Assembly (NCBI GenBank): GCA_964427005.1
Contig: CAYRTL010000009.1
Coordinates: forward strand, 1-64,000
Source: JAMXLO01 sp964427005
Lineage (GTDB): Bacteria > Pseudomonadota > Alphaproteobacteria > Acetobacterales > Acetobacteraceae
Reading direction: 5' to 3'
DNA: 64,000 nucleotides
Shown one piece after another: positions 1-9,318 of this stretch (its first letter is position 1; each line of letters begins with the position of its first letter). The notes under the pieces are model-generated. The model made no database searches. It saw only the letters and a program-made list of their open reading frames with translations, and was not told the DNA's origin. The translations under genes were made by a program, and so were the position numbers.

Positions 1-23
1 ATGACGGTTGGACGTCGAATTCA

Positions 24-425
24 GTGCTCCGACTGATTCTGACCGTCCTGTTCGCCATGTTCATGATCCTGATGGCTCGCGCTCAGGCTGCCACTGATGT
101 GGACTGGTCAAATGCGCAGTCGGTGAGTCTCGTGATGGTGGATGATCGCTTTATCCCCGATCGCCTGAGTTTTCGTCACGGCGTTCCATACAAGCTCCAC
201 CTGGAGAACCACGGCAAGGACCTGCATGAGTTCACCGCTCCGGAGTTTCTTGCCGACACAGTGGTCCGTGACCCCGATCTGCTGGCGAACGACGGCAAGG
301 AGGTCGTTCTGCAGCCTGGGTTGGCCATGGATCTCTACCTGCTGCCCCTGCGTTCAGGCGCATTCCGCCTGATCTGTGCGGATCACGACTGGGACGGCAT
401 GATGGGCGAAATCGTGGTGGAGTAA
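24..425 (+). CDS. Secreted cupredoxin-like copper protein
   Basis: The 133-residue product begins with a hydrophobic signal segment (about residues 1-22, ending near ARAQA), so it is exported to the periplasm. The rest fits a single cupredoxin domain. His68 in LHEF, Cys118, His121 and Met126 or Met127 in CADHDWDGMMG match the His/Cys/His/Met ligand set of a type 1 copper site. The usual role is electron transfer or copper handling; the partner is not visible. The start is GTG. A short frame running in from the window edge stops at 36 and could be the tail of an upstream gene, but this cannot be tested here. Confidence 0.8.
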   Translation: MLRLILTVLFAMFMILMARAQAATDVDWSNAQSVSLVMVDDRFIPDRLSFRHGVPYKLHLENHGKDLHEFTAPEFLADTVVRDPDLLANDGKEVVLQPGLAMDLYLLPLRSGAFRLICADHDWDGMMGEIVVE

Positions 426-427
426 GA

Positions 428-1231
428 TCAGAAAGGCACGCGGATGTTGATCTCTGGCGTCAGCTTCCAGCGCGTGAGTTCGGCGCTGTGCACGTTCGAC
501 CAGCGGTTCTCGAAGCCGAAGGCCATTTCCAGGAAGGAGGGGCCAGCGAAGAACCACCTGACGCCAGCAGAAAGCGTCATCGTCAAGTCGAACCGCCCGT
601 CGGAACGGTGAGTATATGGCTGATAGGCCAGCTTCGGGATGAGCGGCAGCAGCGTCACCGTATCGCTCAGCTTATAATTGATGGGCGCCAGCACATCGAA
701 TTTCCAGCGCTCCAGTTGGGCATCGCTCGACCATTTGTAAGCCACTTGCACGCGCGGCAGGACCGACAAACCAGAATCGCCGAAGTCAAACTGTTGCTGC
801 AGCACGGTCCGCAGTTCGGTGTCGCTCCTTGTGGCAGTCTGATAGAAACGGGAGAACCCCTCGTCGCTCTTCAGCAGAAGGAACCAGGTTGTTGCTCCGA
901 CCTTATAGATCGTTTGTAGCCCGCCGCCTGCTTGCGATGATCGCAATGACAGCGGATTGTCCAGGATGGCCTGTTCGCCGCGGATGAAGAGCTCTACCGA
1001 GAATTGCGAGTCGAAGGCATGCCGCAGGGCGAAACGCTGCGAGGGCTTGATCTCGAAATGCGAAGGGACTTTCCCCCGCTTGGGAGCCTTGAGGACGTCG
1101 TCATCGTCGTCTGTCGTACCCTCGTCGTCTGCGCTGATATCGTCGCCCTGGGCATGGGCCAGCGCCGGAACCATGACTGCACCCGCGTGCACAGCCACCA
1201 GCAGCAACAGGCGCGACAGCAGGCGCGGCAT
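428..1231 (-). CDS. Putative outer-membrane protein, unknown function
   Basis: The start was placed at the internal ATG followed by a clear signal peptide (MPRLLSRLLLL..., cleavage after AHA near residue 27). The mature N-terminus has an acidic run (DDDDD) and then a basic patch. The remainder alternates polar and aromatic residues in strand-like segments and ends in ...IRVPF. A terminal Phe after alternating hydrophobics is typical of the outer-membrane beta-barrel assembly signal. About 267 aa. It converges with the cupredoxin gene with 2 bases between the stops. No specific family was recognised; the barrel assignment is inference. Confidence 0.65.
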   Translation of the reverse strand: MPRLLSRLLLLVAVHAGAVMVPALAHAQGDDISADDEGTTDDDDDVLKAPKRGKVPSHFEIKPSQRFALRHAFDSQFSVELFIRGEQAILDNPLSLRSSQAGGGLQTIYKVGATTWFLLLKSDEGFSRFYQTATRSDTELRTVLQQQFDFGDSGLSVLPRVQVAYKWSSDAQLERWKFDVLAPINYKLSDTVTLLPLIPKLAYQPYTHRSDGRFDLTMTLSAGVRWFFAGPSFLEMAFGFENRWSNVHSAELTRWKLTPEINIRVPF

Positions 1232-1303
1232 GCGAATCCTTCCGTATCGGCAGCGAATCCTGCTTGGCTTGCTCGCGCATCGCAAGCGGCGCCATACGCG
1301 CCG

Positions 1304-4225
1304 CTACTGGCCGACGCCGATCACCTCACCGATCGGAAATGAGCGCAGCTCCTGCTGTGCCGTCTTGAACACCGCGTCCTGATCGTGGCCCTTCTGCCGG
1401 GCCAGTTGCCCAACACGTGCCGATACATACTCTCCGAGTGCCAGGGCGCTCACCACATCGTCTGAACCATGCGCCGCCCGGCCCTGCAGGCCTTCGCGGA
1501 CCGCATAGACGAACACGCCGTTCCGGTTGTCGTAACTGTCCAGTGCTTCCTGCAGTGAGGACGACGCGGCGAGGAGATATCGTCCGGTCTCATGCCCGAC
1601 ATTGGCGAGTGCATCCGCCGTCACCGCCCCCGAGTAGCACGTGTCCAAGAACAGCAGCGCATCTCGCGCCCGGATGCGCGACAGGGCGCCAATCAGTGCG
1701 GTTTCGTCGATCGCGGATTGGCCGACGGATCGCCAGGACGTCAGATCGGTCACGTCATGCGGGATCAGCAGGAAGCGGCCATCGTCCGGGCTGCGTACGC
1801 CGTGGCTGGCGACATAGAATAGGAAGGTGTCGTTTGGTCTGACACGCGTCGCGAGCCGGTCGAACGCATCAAGCACCGCCGACCGTGTCGCCTGCTGGTC
1901 GGTGAGCAGCGTTACATCGACAGCAGAGAACAGCGGCTCTCCGGATCGCTGAATCGTCCGCACAAATGTCTGTGCATCAGCGACGGCATAGTTCAGCGTG
2001 AGCGTTGGCGCCGCGAAGTGGTCGATCCCGATGGCAAGAACGAACAGTCTGCCGTGTTCGTGCTCGCCACCGCCGGCAGTGTCCACTTCGAGCGGCGTGG
2101 TCTCGGCGAACACTGTATCGGACTTGTCATACACGCGGAGCTGCACGCTGTTCGTGCCGGGATCGAGCGGCACATCGAACGTAGCAACCGCCTTGCCGCC
2201 ATCTGGCGTTGGTGGCGTGAAGCGTCCGGCATTGCGATCGTTGACGAACGCATCGATATCGCCGATGCCGAGGCCTCGGTCCGCGAGTTGGAGGCGCATG
2301 CGCAGCTTGGTAGCCTGCGCCGGCAAACGCGGCAGCGAGCCGCTATGCGGATCCAGTGCGGCACAGCTTCCATCCGTCAGCGGTGCGCATAGTTCGGCGA
2401 TATCCACGGCAGGCTGCCGCGCCAGTCGCGCGCGAAGGTCGCCGAGTTCCGCCAGTCGCTCCTTGGACTGGCTGGTGTCGCCAGCCAGCCGCGCGCGCAC
2501 CGCCGCCGGCGCGTAGAGTACTCGGTAGGCTTGGGAGAAACTGGTCCATTCAGGCTGCTGGTCATGACCGCGGTTCAGATGCACGCCGACCAGGTCCTTG
2601 CCGCCGCGATCGGCGTGATCGAACAGGCCCTCCGGCGTGAACAGAACCCAGCGCGCACCATCGGCATGGGCAAACAGCGCGACACGAGGTTCGAGCAGCG
2701 CATCGCGCGACAGCCCGTACCAGCGCAGGGTGCCGTCGAGGAGCGCCGCAACCGCGACGGTCCCCTGGGTATTCACTGTCACCGCCCACGCGGCGGCAGG
2801 GACGGCGACCGAGGCGATCTGCCGCGCGTCGCGAGTAGAAAAGAGCCGCAGATGCGTGTCGGTCCCCACCAGCACCGCCGAAGTATCCGGCAGGATGGCC
2901 AGGCTGCGGCTGAACTCGCTGCGGTCCAGTGCCAGTGGCACGCCATTCAGCCGCGGCGATGAGGTGTCTTTCCAGTTGCTTGGAGTGAGGCCTGGGGCCG
3001 CAGTCCTGGCAGTCACCAACGTGGTGTCCGCGGCGGAGGGCGCAATCAGGCGCCCGGCGGTTGCGTCGAAGCGAAGCAAGCCGGTGGCCGTCGCGAACTC
3101 GACGATAGTTCCATCGCCGGACACGGCGAGGTGCTGTTCGCGTGAGGGTCGAAGATCGGCCATTGGCGGTGCAGGGCGTGAGGCAACGCTGCCGTCCGGT
3201 GCAATGCGTCCCCAGCCTGGGTCCTCTGCCGAGTAAACCGCGCCACCGCCTGGCACCGGGCGGATATCCAGAATCGTATCGCGCGAAGCCGGCAAGTCGG
3301 TTGAGGGCCCCAAGCCGAAATCATCCCAGCGACGGATGACATTGGCCGCGCCTGACCGTGCATAACCGCCGGCCAACAGGGCAACACCGCCATGGTCGTT
3401 CGCCGCCCAGGCGATCGCCAGCAGGCCTTCACCTTGCAGGCCGTCGGTGTCCGGCGCGAACAGCGGCAGCAGCGTCCGCGCTGACAGGACATCGACACGC
3501 ATCCGCCCCTGGCGATTAGCCGTGTCGTAGGTGACGGCAAGCAGACTGCCATCTGGAGAAACGGCGAGTCCCCAGGGGCGCAACGCTGGCGCCGGTTCCT
3601 TTTCCACCGCCTTCTTTCCGTCGGGGCCATATGCGCGCAGCTTGCCATCGGCTGCGGCCGTGTAGAGCCGGTTCTGCCGATCGAAAGCGATGTTGCGGAC
3701 CGGGCCGGTATAAGCGGGGTCCTCGAAAATCGGCTTGCCGGATGTGGCATCCCATACTCGGACGCCGCCGCGCGCGAACCCCGCCGCGAAGCGACTTCCG
3801 TCAGGCGCAACTGCCAGGGTGTTTGCCGGCGACGGCAGGCCGGGCAAGCGAGCCACCAACGCGCCCCGCCGCGCATCGAACACGTAGATGCTGAACGTGC
3901 CATCCCAGGATCCGCCGGTCGCGCCGGCCGCGAACACCCGCCGGCCATCCGGCGTGACGGCGACGCCGTATATTTCGCCTTCCTGTTCGGGACCGATAGG
4001 CGGGCGCAGCACGCCGCGTGGCTTCCCATCGGGAAGCGACCAAAGACGCACGGTCTTGTCGTAACCGGCCGTGGCAAGCAGCCGCCCGGAACTGTCCACC
4101 GACAGATGCGGCACCGCGCCGATGTGACCACCGGCCTCGATGCGCAGGAACGGCACTTGCGGTGGGTCCTGTGCCAGCGCCGGGCTGGCGAACGCCAGCA
4201 GCAGGCAGAGTACGAGGCGTATCAC
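1304..4225 (-). CDS. Secreted WD40-repeat / caspase-like (peptidase C14) protein
   Basis: The 973-residue protein has a signal peptide (residues 1-18, ...FASPALAQ). A long series of WD40-like blades follows to about residue 560, for example HIGAVPHLSVDSSGR then TVRLWSL. A beta-rich linker comes next, then a C-terminal caspase-like domain from about residue 727 (LFVLAIGIDHF). The catalytic dyad is intact: His808 in ASHG and Cys863 in DTCYSG. Bacterial C14 homologues are mostly Arg/Lys-specific peptidases and many are cytoplasmic; here the signal peptide predicts an exported enzyme. Its start overlaps the lipoprotein stop by 4 bases, so the two are translationally coupled. Substrate unknown. 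Confidence 0.85.
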   Translation of the reverse strand: MIRLVLCLLLAFASPALAQDPPQVPFLRIEAGGHIGAVPHLSVDSSGRLLATAGYDKTVRLWSLPDGKPRGVLRPPIGPEQEGEIYGVAVTPDGRRVFAAGATGGSWDGTFSIYVFDARRGALVARLPGLPSPANTLAVAPDGSRFAAGFARGGVRVWDATSGKPIFEDPAYTGPVRNIAFDRQNRLYTAAADGKLRAYGPDGKKAVEKEPAPALRPWGLAVSPDGSLLAVTYDTANRQGRMRVDVLSARTLLPLFAPDTDGLQGEGLLAIAWAANDHGGVALLAGGYARSGAANVIRRWDDFGLGPSTDLPASRDTILDIRPVPGGGAVYSAEDPGWGRIAPDGSVASRPAPPMADLRPSREQHLAVSGDGTIVEFATATGLLRFDATAGRLIAPSAADTTLVTARTAAPGLTPSNWKDTSSPRLNGVPLALDRSEFSRSLAILPDTSAVLVGTDTHLRLFSTRDARQIASVAVPAAAWAVTVNTQGTVAVAALLDGTLRWYGLSRDALLEPRVALFAHADGARWVLFTPEGLFDHADRGGKDLVGVHLNRGHDQQPEWTSFSQAYRVLYAPAAVRARLAGDTSQSKERLAELGDLRARLARQPAVDIAELCAPLTDGSCAALDPHSGSLPRLPAQATKLRMRLQLADRGLGIGDIDAFVNDRNAGRFTPPTPDGGKAVATFDVPLDPGTNSVQLRVYDKSDTVFAETTPLEVDTAGGGEHEHGRLFVLAIGIDHFAAPTLTLNYAVADAQTFVRTIQRSGEPLFSAVDVTLLTDQQATRSAVLDAFDRLATRVRPNDTFLFYVASHGVRSPDDGRFLLIPHDVTDLTSWRSVGQSAIDETALIGALSRIRARDALLFLDTCYSGAVTADALANVGHETGRYLLAASSSLQEALDSYDNRNGVFVYAVREGLQGRAAHGSDDVVSALALGEYVSARVGQLARQKGHDQDAVFKTAQQELRSFPIGEVIGVGQ

Positions 4226-5262
4226 CCGGTCAGCTCGAAGCCTTTCGCTTCCGCCTTCTCTGTAACCGCCACACTCTGCGAGAAGTCATCACGACGTGCG
4301 GCGTTGCTGCCGGCCAGTGTGCGAACGTCTCCGGATGTGGCGGCCTGTGTCGTGGTCGGGACACTGATGGAGCGGCGGCCGCTCGCCGCCTGGAGGTCAC
4401 TGGCGGACACATAGCCTTGCTGACCGCTCGAGGTCTGCACCAGCGCGTATCCGTTGCGTCCGGGGCTGACTGTCACCTGCTCCTGCGGCTGCAGGGTGGC
4501 GATGGCCGGGGCCGCCGGTGTAGGCGCCACCTGGATAGGAGCAGACCGCTGCACCACGACCTGCTGGGTGTAACGCTGCGGGGCCGCCATGGCCGCCGCG
4601 GCGCCCGGATCGATATTGCTGGTCGCGACGCCAAATTGCTGGCCACGGTCCTGAATTTGTTGGTTTATCAGTCTCGCCAAAGCCAGGTCCTTGGCGGCCC
4701 TCTGCCGCACCACGGCCATTGCTCCCTCGGCACTGGCTCGATCGATGCGGTGGGTTGCGTACTCGGCGTTGATCTGCGCCGCTTGCCGGAACCGGCAGTC
4801 GACAAGCTGGTCGAACGCGATCTGCGTCTTATCGATCTCGGCGTTCTCGCGCTCCAGGTCGAGGCTGACCCGGGAGTAGAGCGAGGCTTGATCCATGCGC
4901 TGCTGCTGCAGCGCATTCCAGTAGGCAGTGCTGCCGCCGATGACGCCGCCGGTGACACCGCCGGCGAGTGCGCCAAACCCTGCGCCGCGCCAGTTGCCTG
5001 TGGCGAGACCGCCAATAAGCGCGCCCGTCAGCGCGCCGGCGCCGGCACCGATCGCGGCGCCTTGCAGGATTTGGGCGCCGAAGAAATTGCCAGTCGAATC
5101 GAGTGCCACGAGCTGGGGACGGCAGGAATCAGTGCCGTCGTCCGAGCCGATGCGCTGACTCTGGGTGGTGAAGGCGCCGGGAGCGCAGCCGCATAGCAGG
5201 CCGGTGACTGCGACAATCGAGACGCCGCGTCGCAACCAGACGGCGTAACCGGTTCGTGGCAC
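4222..5262 (-). CDS. Glycine-zipper lipoprotein with SH3-like C-terminus
   Basis: The N-terminus carries a lipobox (LLCGC, Cys26), predicting a lipid-anchored envelope protein. Residues about 66-112 form a glycine-zipper stretch (repeated GAGAGALTGALIGG-type motifs) that could insert in or pack against membrane. A charged helical region follows, then a Pro/Ala/Gln linker and a bacterial-SH3-like segment near 245-290 (VSPGRNGYALVQTSSGQQGYV). 346 aa. It is the first gene of a two-gene operon with the secreted caspase-like protein, suggesting a shared envelope process. No characterised homologue was recognised. Confidence 0.75.
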   Translation of the reverse strand: MPRTGYAVWLRRGVSIVAVTGLLCGCAPGAFTTQSQRIGSDDGTDSCRPQLVALDSTGNFFGAQILQGAAIGAGAGALTGALIGGLATGNWRGAGFGALAGGVTGGVIGGSTAYWNALQQQRMDQASLYSRVSLDLERENAEIDKTQIAFDQLVDCRFRQAAQINAEYATHRIDRASAEGAMAVVRQRAAKDLALARLINQQIQDRGQQFGVATSNIDPGAAAAMAAPQRYTQQVVVQRSAPIQVAPTPAAPAIATLQPQEQVTVSPGRNGYALVQTSSGQQGYVSASDLQAASGRRSISVPTTTQAATSGDVRTLAGSNAARRDDFSQSVAVTEKAEAKGFELTG

Positions 5263-5403
5263 GAGTTTCCCCTCCAGGTTTCACTTTGCTTCCAACATGG
5301 AATAAGCGTGTAGCATAACCGAAAGCAATTCTGAGCGAGCGCGTGTGTTGACGCCGGTGCGGCGTAGTCGCCAGACTCGGCCGAACAAGCAGGGGAGGCT
5401 GGC

Positions 5404-6384
5404 ATGCGCATCTGCGTCTACGGCGCAGGCGCAATCGGCGGTCATCTGGCGGTCCGCCTTGCATTGGGCGGGGCCGAGGTATCGGTTTTGGCGCGCGGAC
5501 CACATCTGGCGGCTATCCAGCGAGATGGACTGACCGTCCATACAACCGGGGGCCAGTTACACGCGCGTGTCAGGGCCAGTGACGATCCGGCGGCAATCGG
5601 TCCGCAGGATGCCGTGCTCGTCACGGTGAAGGCGCCCGCGCTGCCGGCCGTTGCCGCGGGCATTGCCCCGCTGCTCAAGCCAGATACGCCCGTTGCATTC
5701 GTGATGAACGGCATTCCATGGTTCTATTTCCATGGTATCGGCGGTCCGCTGGAAGGGCGGCGTCTACCGAAGATCGATCCGGCCGACGCGCTCTGGCGCG
5801 CAGTCGGCCCCGAGCGGGCGATCGCCGGTGTCGTCTATGCGGCCAGCACGGTCATCGCGCCTGGTGTGATCGATCTGGAGAACGCCAATCCGCGCGTGGT
5901 GCTGGGCGAACCGGATCATCGCGAAACGCAGCGCGTGCAGGCGATCGCCTCACATATCAATGGCGGGGGCATGCAGGCTCTCGTCAGCACCAACATACGC
6001 GACGAGATCTGGAACAAGCTACTCGGCAACCTCGGCAATGGGCCGCTCTGTGTGCTGACGCAAGTCAGCATGAAAGAGCTGTATCAGGATCCGGTGTGCG
6101 TCCAGGCGGCGCGCCAGCTCATGCAGGAGGCGCAGATGGTGGCGAATGCGCTTGGCGCGCATCCGAGCGCGAACCACGAGAAGCGCATCGAGCACAGTCG
6201 CGGCATCGACCACAAGCCGAGTATTCTACAGGACCTGGAGCTTGGCAGGCCGATGGAGATCGATGCGCTGTTCGACGCTCCGCTGGAGCTGGCACGCGTG
6301 GCCGGAGTGGCGACGCCAATGCTCGACCTGTTGGTTTCGATGGTGAAGGTACGGGCGCGTGCTGCGGGGCTATACGGCGGCTGA
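5404..6384 (+). CDS. Ketopantoate reductase (ApbA/PanE) family protein
   Basis: NADP-binding GAGAIGG lies at the very N-terminus. The family's catalytic Lys/Asn region follows in the C-terminal half (EIWNKLLGNLGNGP), within the usual ApbA/PanE length (326 aa). The family reduces 2-dehydropantoate to pantoate, but many genomes have several paralogues acting on other 2-oxo acids. The context here is catabolic (aldo/keto reductase and ABC importer downstream) rather than pantothenate biosynthesis, so no gene symbol is given. A GGGGAGG ribosome site sits 6 bases before ATG 5404. Confidence 0.85.
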   Translation: MRICVYGAGAIGGHLAVRLALGGAEVSVLARGPHLAAIQRDGLTVHTTGGQLHARVRASDDPAAIGPQDAVLVTVKAPALPAVAAGIAPLLKPDTPVAFVMNGIPWFYFHGIGGPLEGRRLPKIDPADALWRAVGPERAIAGVVYAASTVIAPGVIDLENANPRVVLGEPDHRETQRVQAIASHINGGGMQALVSTNIRDEIWNKLLGNLGNGPLCVLTQVSMKELYQDPVCVQAARQLMQEAQMVANALGAHPSANHEKRIEHSRGIDHKPSILQDLELGRPMEIDALFDAPLELARVAGVATPMLDLLVSMVKVRARAAGLYGG

Positions 6385-6396
6385 AGGAGAATGACG

Positions 6397-7392
6397 ATGG
6401 AAATGCGCGCGTTTGGGCGGACGGGACTGCAGGTTTCGATCCTCGGCTTCGGCTGCGGCGCGGTTGGCGGCTTGATGGTGCGCGGCGCACCGGATGACCA
6501 GGAGCGTGCCGTAGCCCGCTCGCTGGAAGCGGGCGTGAACTACTTCGACACCGCCGCGATGTACGGCAACGGCGAGTCCGAAAAGAATCTCGGCCGGGTG
6601 CTCGCGAAGCTGAAGCCGAACGTCATCGTCGGGACGAAGGTGCGCATTCCCTCCGCCGATTTCGGCCGGATTGCCGCCGCGGTGGCTGAATCGTTGGATG
6701 CGAGCCTGAAGCGCATGGGGCGCGAACAGGTCGATATCTTTCATCTGCACAATGCGATCACGACGAGCGGGGGCGGTGAATCGCTATCGGCAAAGACGGT
6801 GCTGGAAGAAGTCGTGCCGGCGTTCGAAAAGCTGCGTCAGCAGGGCAAGATGCGTTTCCTCGGCATAACCGCCGTGGGCGATACGCCAGCGCTGCATCAG
6901 GTGATAGACTCGCGCGCGTTCACCTCAGCGCAGGTCAGCTACAACATGCTGAACCCCAGCGCGGGTGAGGCCTTGCCCGCGAATTATCCCGCGCAGGACT
7001 ACGGCCGAATGTTCGATCACACCCAGGCTGCCGGCGTCGGCGTCGTCGGCATTCGCGTGCTGGCGGGGGGTGCTCTGAGCGGCGCAGCGGAGCGTCATCC
7101 CATTGCCAGTGCGCCGCCCGAGCCCATCGGCTCTGCCTCCAGCTACGATGCAGACTTGCAGCGTGCGAGACGGCTGCTGCCGCTGTTGCAGCAGGGGCAT
7201 GCCGCGTGCCTGACCGAAGCTGCCATCCGCTTTGCGATTACCCACAAGGCGATGGGCACCATCCTGGTTGGTATGGCAACGCCAGCCGAGTTCGAACAGG
7301 CGCTGGCGGCCGTGAACAAGGGACCATTGCCGCAATCCGCCCTTGACAGCCTCGCCGCGCTACAGCGTGGCTTCGTAGGCGAAGCGCGCTGA
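6397..7392 (+). CDS. Aldo/keto reductase
   Basis: This is a TIM-barrel NADPH-dependent carbonyl reductase of the AKR superfamily. The tetrad is visible: Asp and Tyr in NYFDTAAMYGNGESE, Lys in VGTKV and His in FHLHNA. ATG 6391 lies one base after AAGGAG, whereas the in-frame ATG at 6397 has normal spacing, so 6397 is preferred. It follows the PanE-like gene by about a dozen bases and precedes the ABC transporter genes on the same strand, consistent with one transcript. The substrate is not indicated. Confidence 0.88.
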   Translation: MEMRAFGRTGLQVSILGFGCGAVGGLMVRGAPDDQERAVARSLEAGVNYFDTAAMYGNGESEKNLGRVLAKLKPNVIVGTKVRIPSADFGRIAAAVAESLDASLKRMGREQVDIFHLHNAITTSGGGESLSAKTVLEEVVPAFEKLRQQGKMRFLGITAVGDTPALHQVIDSRAFTSAQVSYNMLNPSAGEALPANYPAQDYGRMFDHTQAAGVGVVGIRVLAGGALSGAAERHPIASAPPEPIGSASSYDADLQRARRLLPLLQQGHAACLTEAAIRFAITHKAMGTILVGMATPAEFEQALAAVNKGPLPQSALDSLAALQRGFVGEAR

Positions 7393-7409
7393 CAGGCTGA
7401 CGCCGCGCC

Positions 7410-8411
7410 ATGCGTCTGCTTGCCATGGTGGCGCGGCGGTTGGTGTGGATGCCGCCGACATTGTTCGGCCTGGTGCTGATCGTGTTCGCCATATCGCATG
7501 TCGTGCCATCGGATCCGGCGCGCATCATGGCGGGCGAGAACGCTCCACCCGAGCAGGTGGAGAAGCTGCGCCATCAGTACGGGCTGGACCTGCCGTTACC
7601 TGGGCAATTCGTGCGATATGTGGGCGACATAGTGACGGGCAATATGGGCATCAGCCTGTTCACACAACGCCCGGTCGCCGAAGACCTTTGGGTTCGTTTG
7701 CCGGCGACGCTCGAGCTGGCGCTTTGCGCCATCACACTTGCCGTGCTCGTTGGGGTGCCACTTGGTGTTGTTGCGGCGCTGGCGCGCAACTCGCTGCTCG
7801 ACCATGTGGTGCGCGTGGTTACGATCAGCGGGCTTGCCATGGCCGCGTTCTGGCTGGCGATTCTGCTTCAATTGCTGTTCTCGATGTGGCTTGGGGTAAC
7901 GCCCGTGCAGGGGCGGGTCGACGGCTGGGGACCTGATCCGATCACCGGCTTCTATACGCTGGACGCGATACTGCGCGGCGATTGGGAGACGCTCGGTGGC
8001 TCCTTGCGGCATTTAGCGCTGCCGGTGGCAACGCTCGCGTTGCCCGCGATGGCGACGATCGTCCGCTTCACACGTGCCGGCGTGCTGAACGTGATGTCCT
8101 CCAACTTCGTGTTCTATCAGGCAGCCATGGGAATCCCGCGCCGCCGCGTGGTGTGGAAATACATTCTGCGCAGCGCGCTGATCGGCACCCTGACGCAGAT
8201 CGGCTTGATCTTTGGCACGCTGATCGCCAATGCCGTGGTAGTGGAGGCGGTGTTCGACTGGCCTGGCCTGGGCAGCTTCGCGATGCACTCGATCCTCCAG
8301 TCCGACTACAACGCGATCATGGGCTTCACGCTGTTCGTCGGCACGGTGTTCATCCTGGTGAACCTGGCCGTGGATATCGCGCAGGCCGTGTTGGACCCAC
8401 GCGGACGATGA
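7410..8411 (+). CDS. ABC transporter permease, DppB/OppB type
   Basis: Inner-membrane subunit of a peptide/nickel/glycoside-type (PepT family) importer. The N-terminal TM helix (LFGLVLIVFAISHVVPSDPA) and the family phrase YGLDLPLPGQFVRYV are visible. Several TM helices follow, with an EAVFDWPGLG segment near the C-terminus typical of OppB proteins. 333 aa is the normal length. It is the first of four transporter genes here, followed by DppC-, DppD- and DppF-like subunits. No periplasmic binding protein is present in the window. Confidence 0.92.
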   Translation: MRLLAMVARRLVWMPPTLFGLVLIVFAISHVVPSDPARIMAGENAPPEQVEKLRHQYGLDLPLPGQFVRYVGDIVTGNMGISLFTQRPVAEDLWVRLPATLELALCAITLAVLVGVPLGVVAALARNSLLDHVVRVVTISGLAMAAFWLAILLQLLFSMWLGVTPVQGRVDGWGPDPITGFYTLDAILRGDWETLGGSLRHLALPVATLALPAMATIVRFTRAGVLNVMSSNFVFYQAAMGIPRRRVVWKYILRSALIGTLTQIGLIFGTLIANAVVVEAVFDWPGLGSFAMHSILQSDYNAIMGFTLFVGTVFILVNLAVDIAQAVLDPRGR

Positions 8412-8433
8412 TGGCCGGATCAGGTCCGGCCAT
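8411..8433. repeat. Palindromic repeat, family A, single hairpin
   Basis: A 9-bp perfect hairpin (ATGGCCGGA, 5-nt loop, TCCGGCCAT) followed by GAC starts at the last base of the dppB-like stop codon and sits in the short gap before the dppC-like gene. It matches the core of the repeats at 13075, 44221 and 56981. Within an operon it could attenuate or stabilise the mRNA (inference). Confidence 0.7.
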
Positions 8434-8469
8434 GACGTTTGTGGAGCGGGCGTTCGCCCGCAATCACGC

Positions 8470-9318
8470 ATGAACACGTTCCGCCGCTTGGTCCGTGACC
8501 GCTCCGCGCTCCTCGGCCTGATCATTATCACCGCGCTGGTGCTGGCGGCGGTGTTCGCCTATCCGCTCGCCACGTTCCCGCAGGACGTGACGAACTACGA
8601 TCCGCCACATCGACTGCTGCCGCCCAGCAGCACCTACTGGCTGGGTACCGATCGTATGGGTGGAGACATTTACAGCCGGCTGCTGTTTGGCGCACGACTC
8701 ACGATCCTGATCGCCGTCCTGGCGACGTCAGTTTCGGTTCTCATCGGCGTGCCTGTCGGGCTTGTCGCAGGTTATTACAACAACCGCTTTAGCGACCTGC
8801 TGATGCGCATCTCGGACATTTTCCTGGCAGTACCGCAGATTGTGCTGGCGATCGCAATCGCGCAGACACTGGGGCCGGCAATCCAGAATGTCATCCTCGC
8901 GCTGTCCATCACCTACTGGCCGTTCTGGGCCAGACTTGTCTATGCCGAAACACGCAGCGTGAAGAACGAAGTGTTCATTGAGGCCGCCATTGCATTGGGG
9001 GCGTCGCCATTGCGCGTCATGGTGCTGCATGTGCTGCCGTCCATCGCATCATCCGTTATCGTGAGGACGACGATTGGCATGGGCGGCACGATCCTGGTTG
9101 CCGCGGCACTTGGATTTCTCGGCTTGGGTCCGCCGCCCCCCACGCCGGAATGGGGCCGCATGATCGCCGAAAGCCGAGGATTCCTGCCGCAAGCGTGGTG
9201 GTACGCGGCTGCACCCGGTGTCGCGATCCTTCTTGTTGTCATGGGCTTCAATCTGCTGGGCGACGGATTGCGCGACGTGCTTGATCCGCGTTTGCGCCGA
9301 GACGTCAATGTCCGGTGA
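8470..9318 (+). CDS. ABC transporter permease, DppC/OppC type
   Basis: Second membrane subunit of the PepT-family importer. The N-terminal cytoplasmic segment and TM1 (LLGLIIITALVLAAVFAYP) lead into the OppC-type phrase WLGTDRMGGDIYSRLLFGAR. The loop EAAIALGASPLRVMVLHVLP is the EAA motif that docks on the ATPases. The end GLRDVLDPRLR is also typical. 282 aa. It overlaps the next gene by 11 bases. Confidence 0.93.
   Translation: MNTFRRLVRDRSALLGLIIITALVLAAVFAYPLATFPQDVTNYDPPHRLLPPSSTYWLGTDRMGGDIYSRLLFGARLTILIAVLATSVSVLIGVPVGLVAGYYNNRFSDLLMRISDIFLAVPQIVLAIAIAQTLGPAIQNVILALSITYWPFWARLVYAETRSVKNEVFIEAAIALGASPLRVMVLHVLPSIASSVIVRTTIGMGGTILVAAALGFLGLGPPPPTPEWGRMIAESRGFLPQAWWYAAAPGVAILLVVMGFNLLGDGLRDVLDPRLRRDVNVR

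Noticed and set aside
1..36. Tail of an upstream gene ending at 36
   Set aside because: Only 11 codons are visible; no evidence beyond an open frame.
4018..5196. Long plus-strand frame opposite the lipoprotein gene
   Set aside because: Translation lacks domain features and lies antisense to a gene with a clear lipobox and operon overlap.
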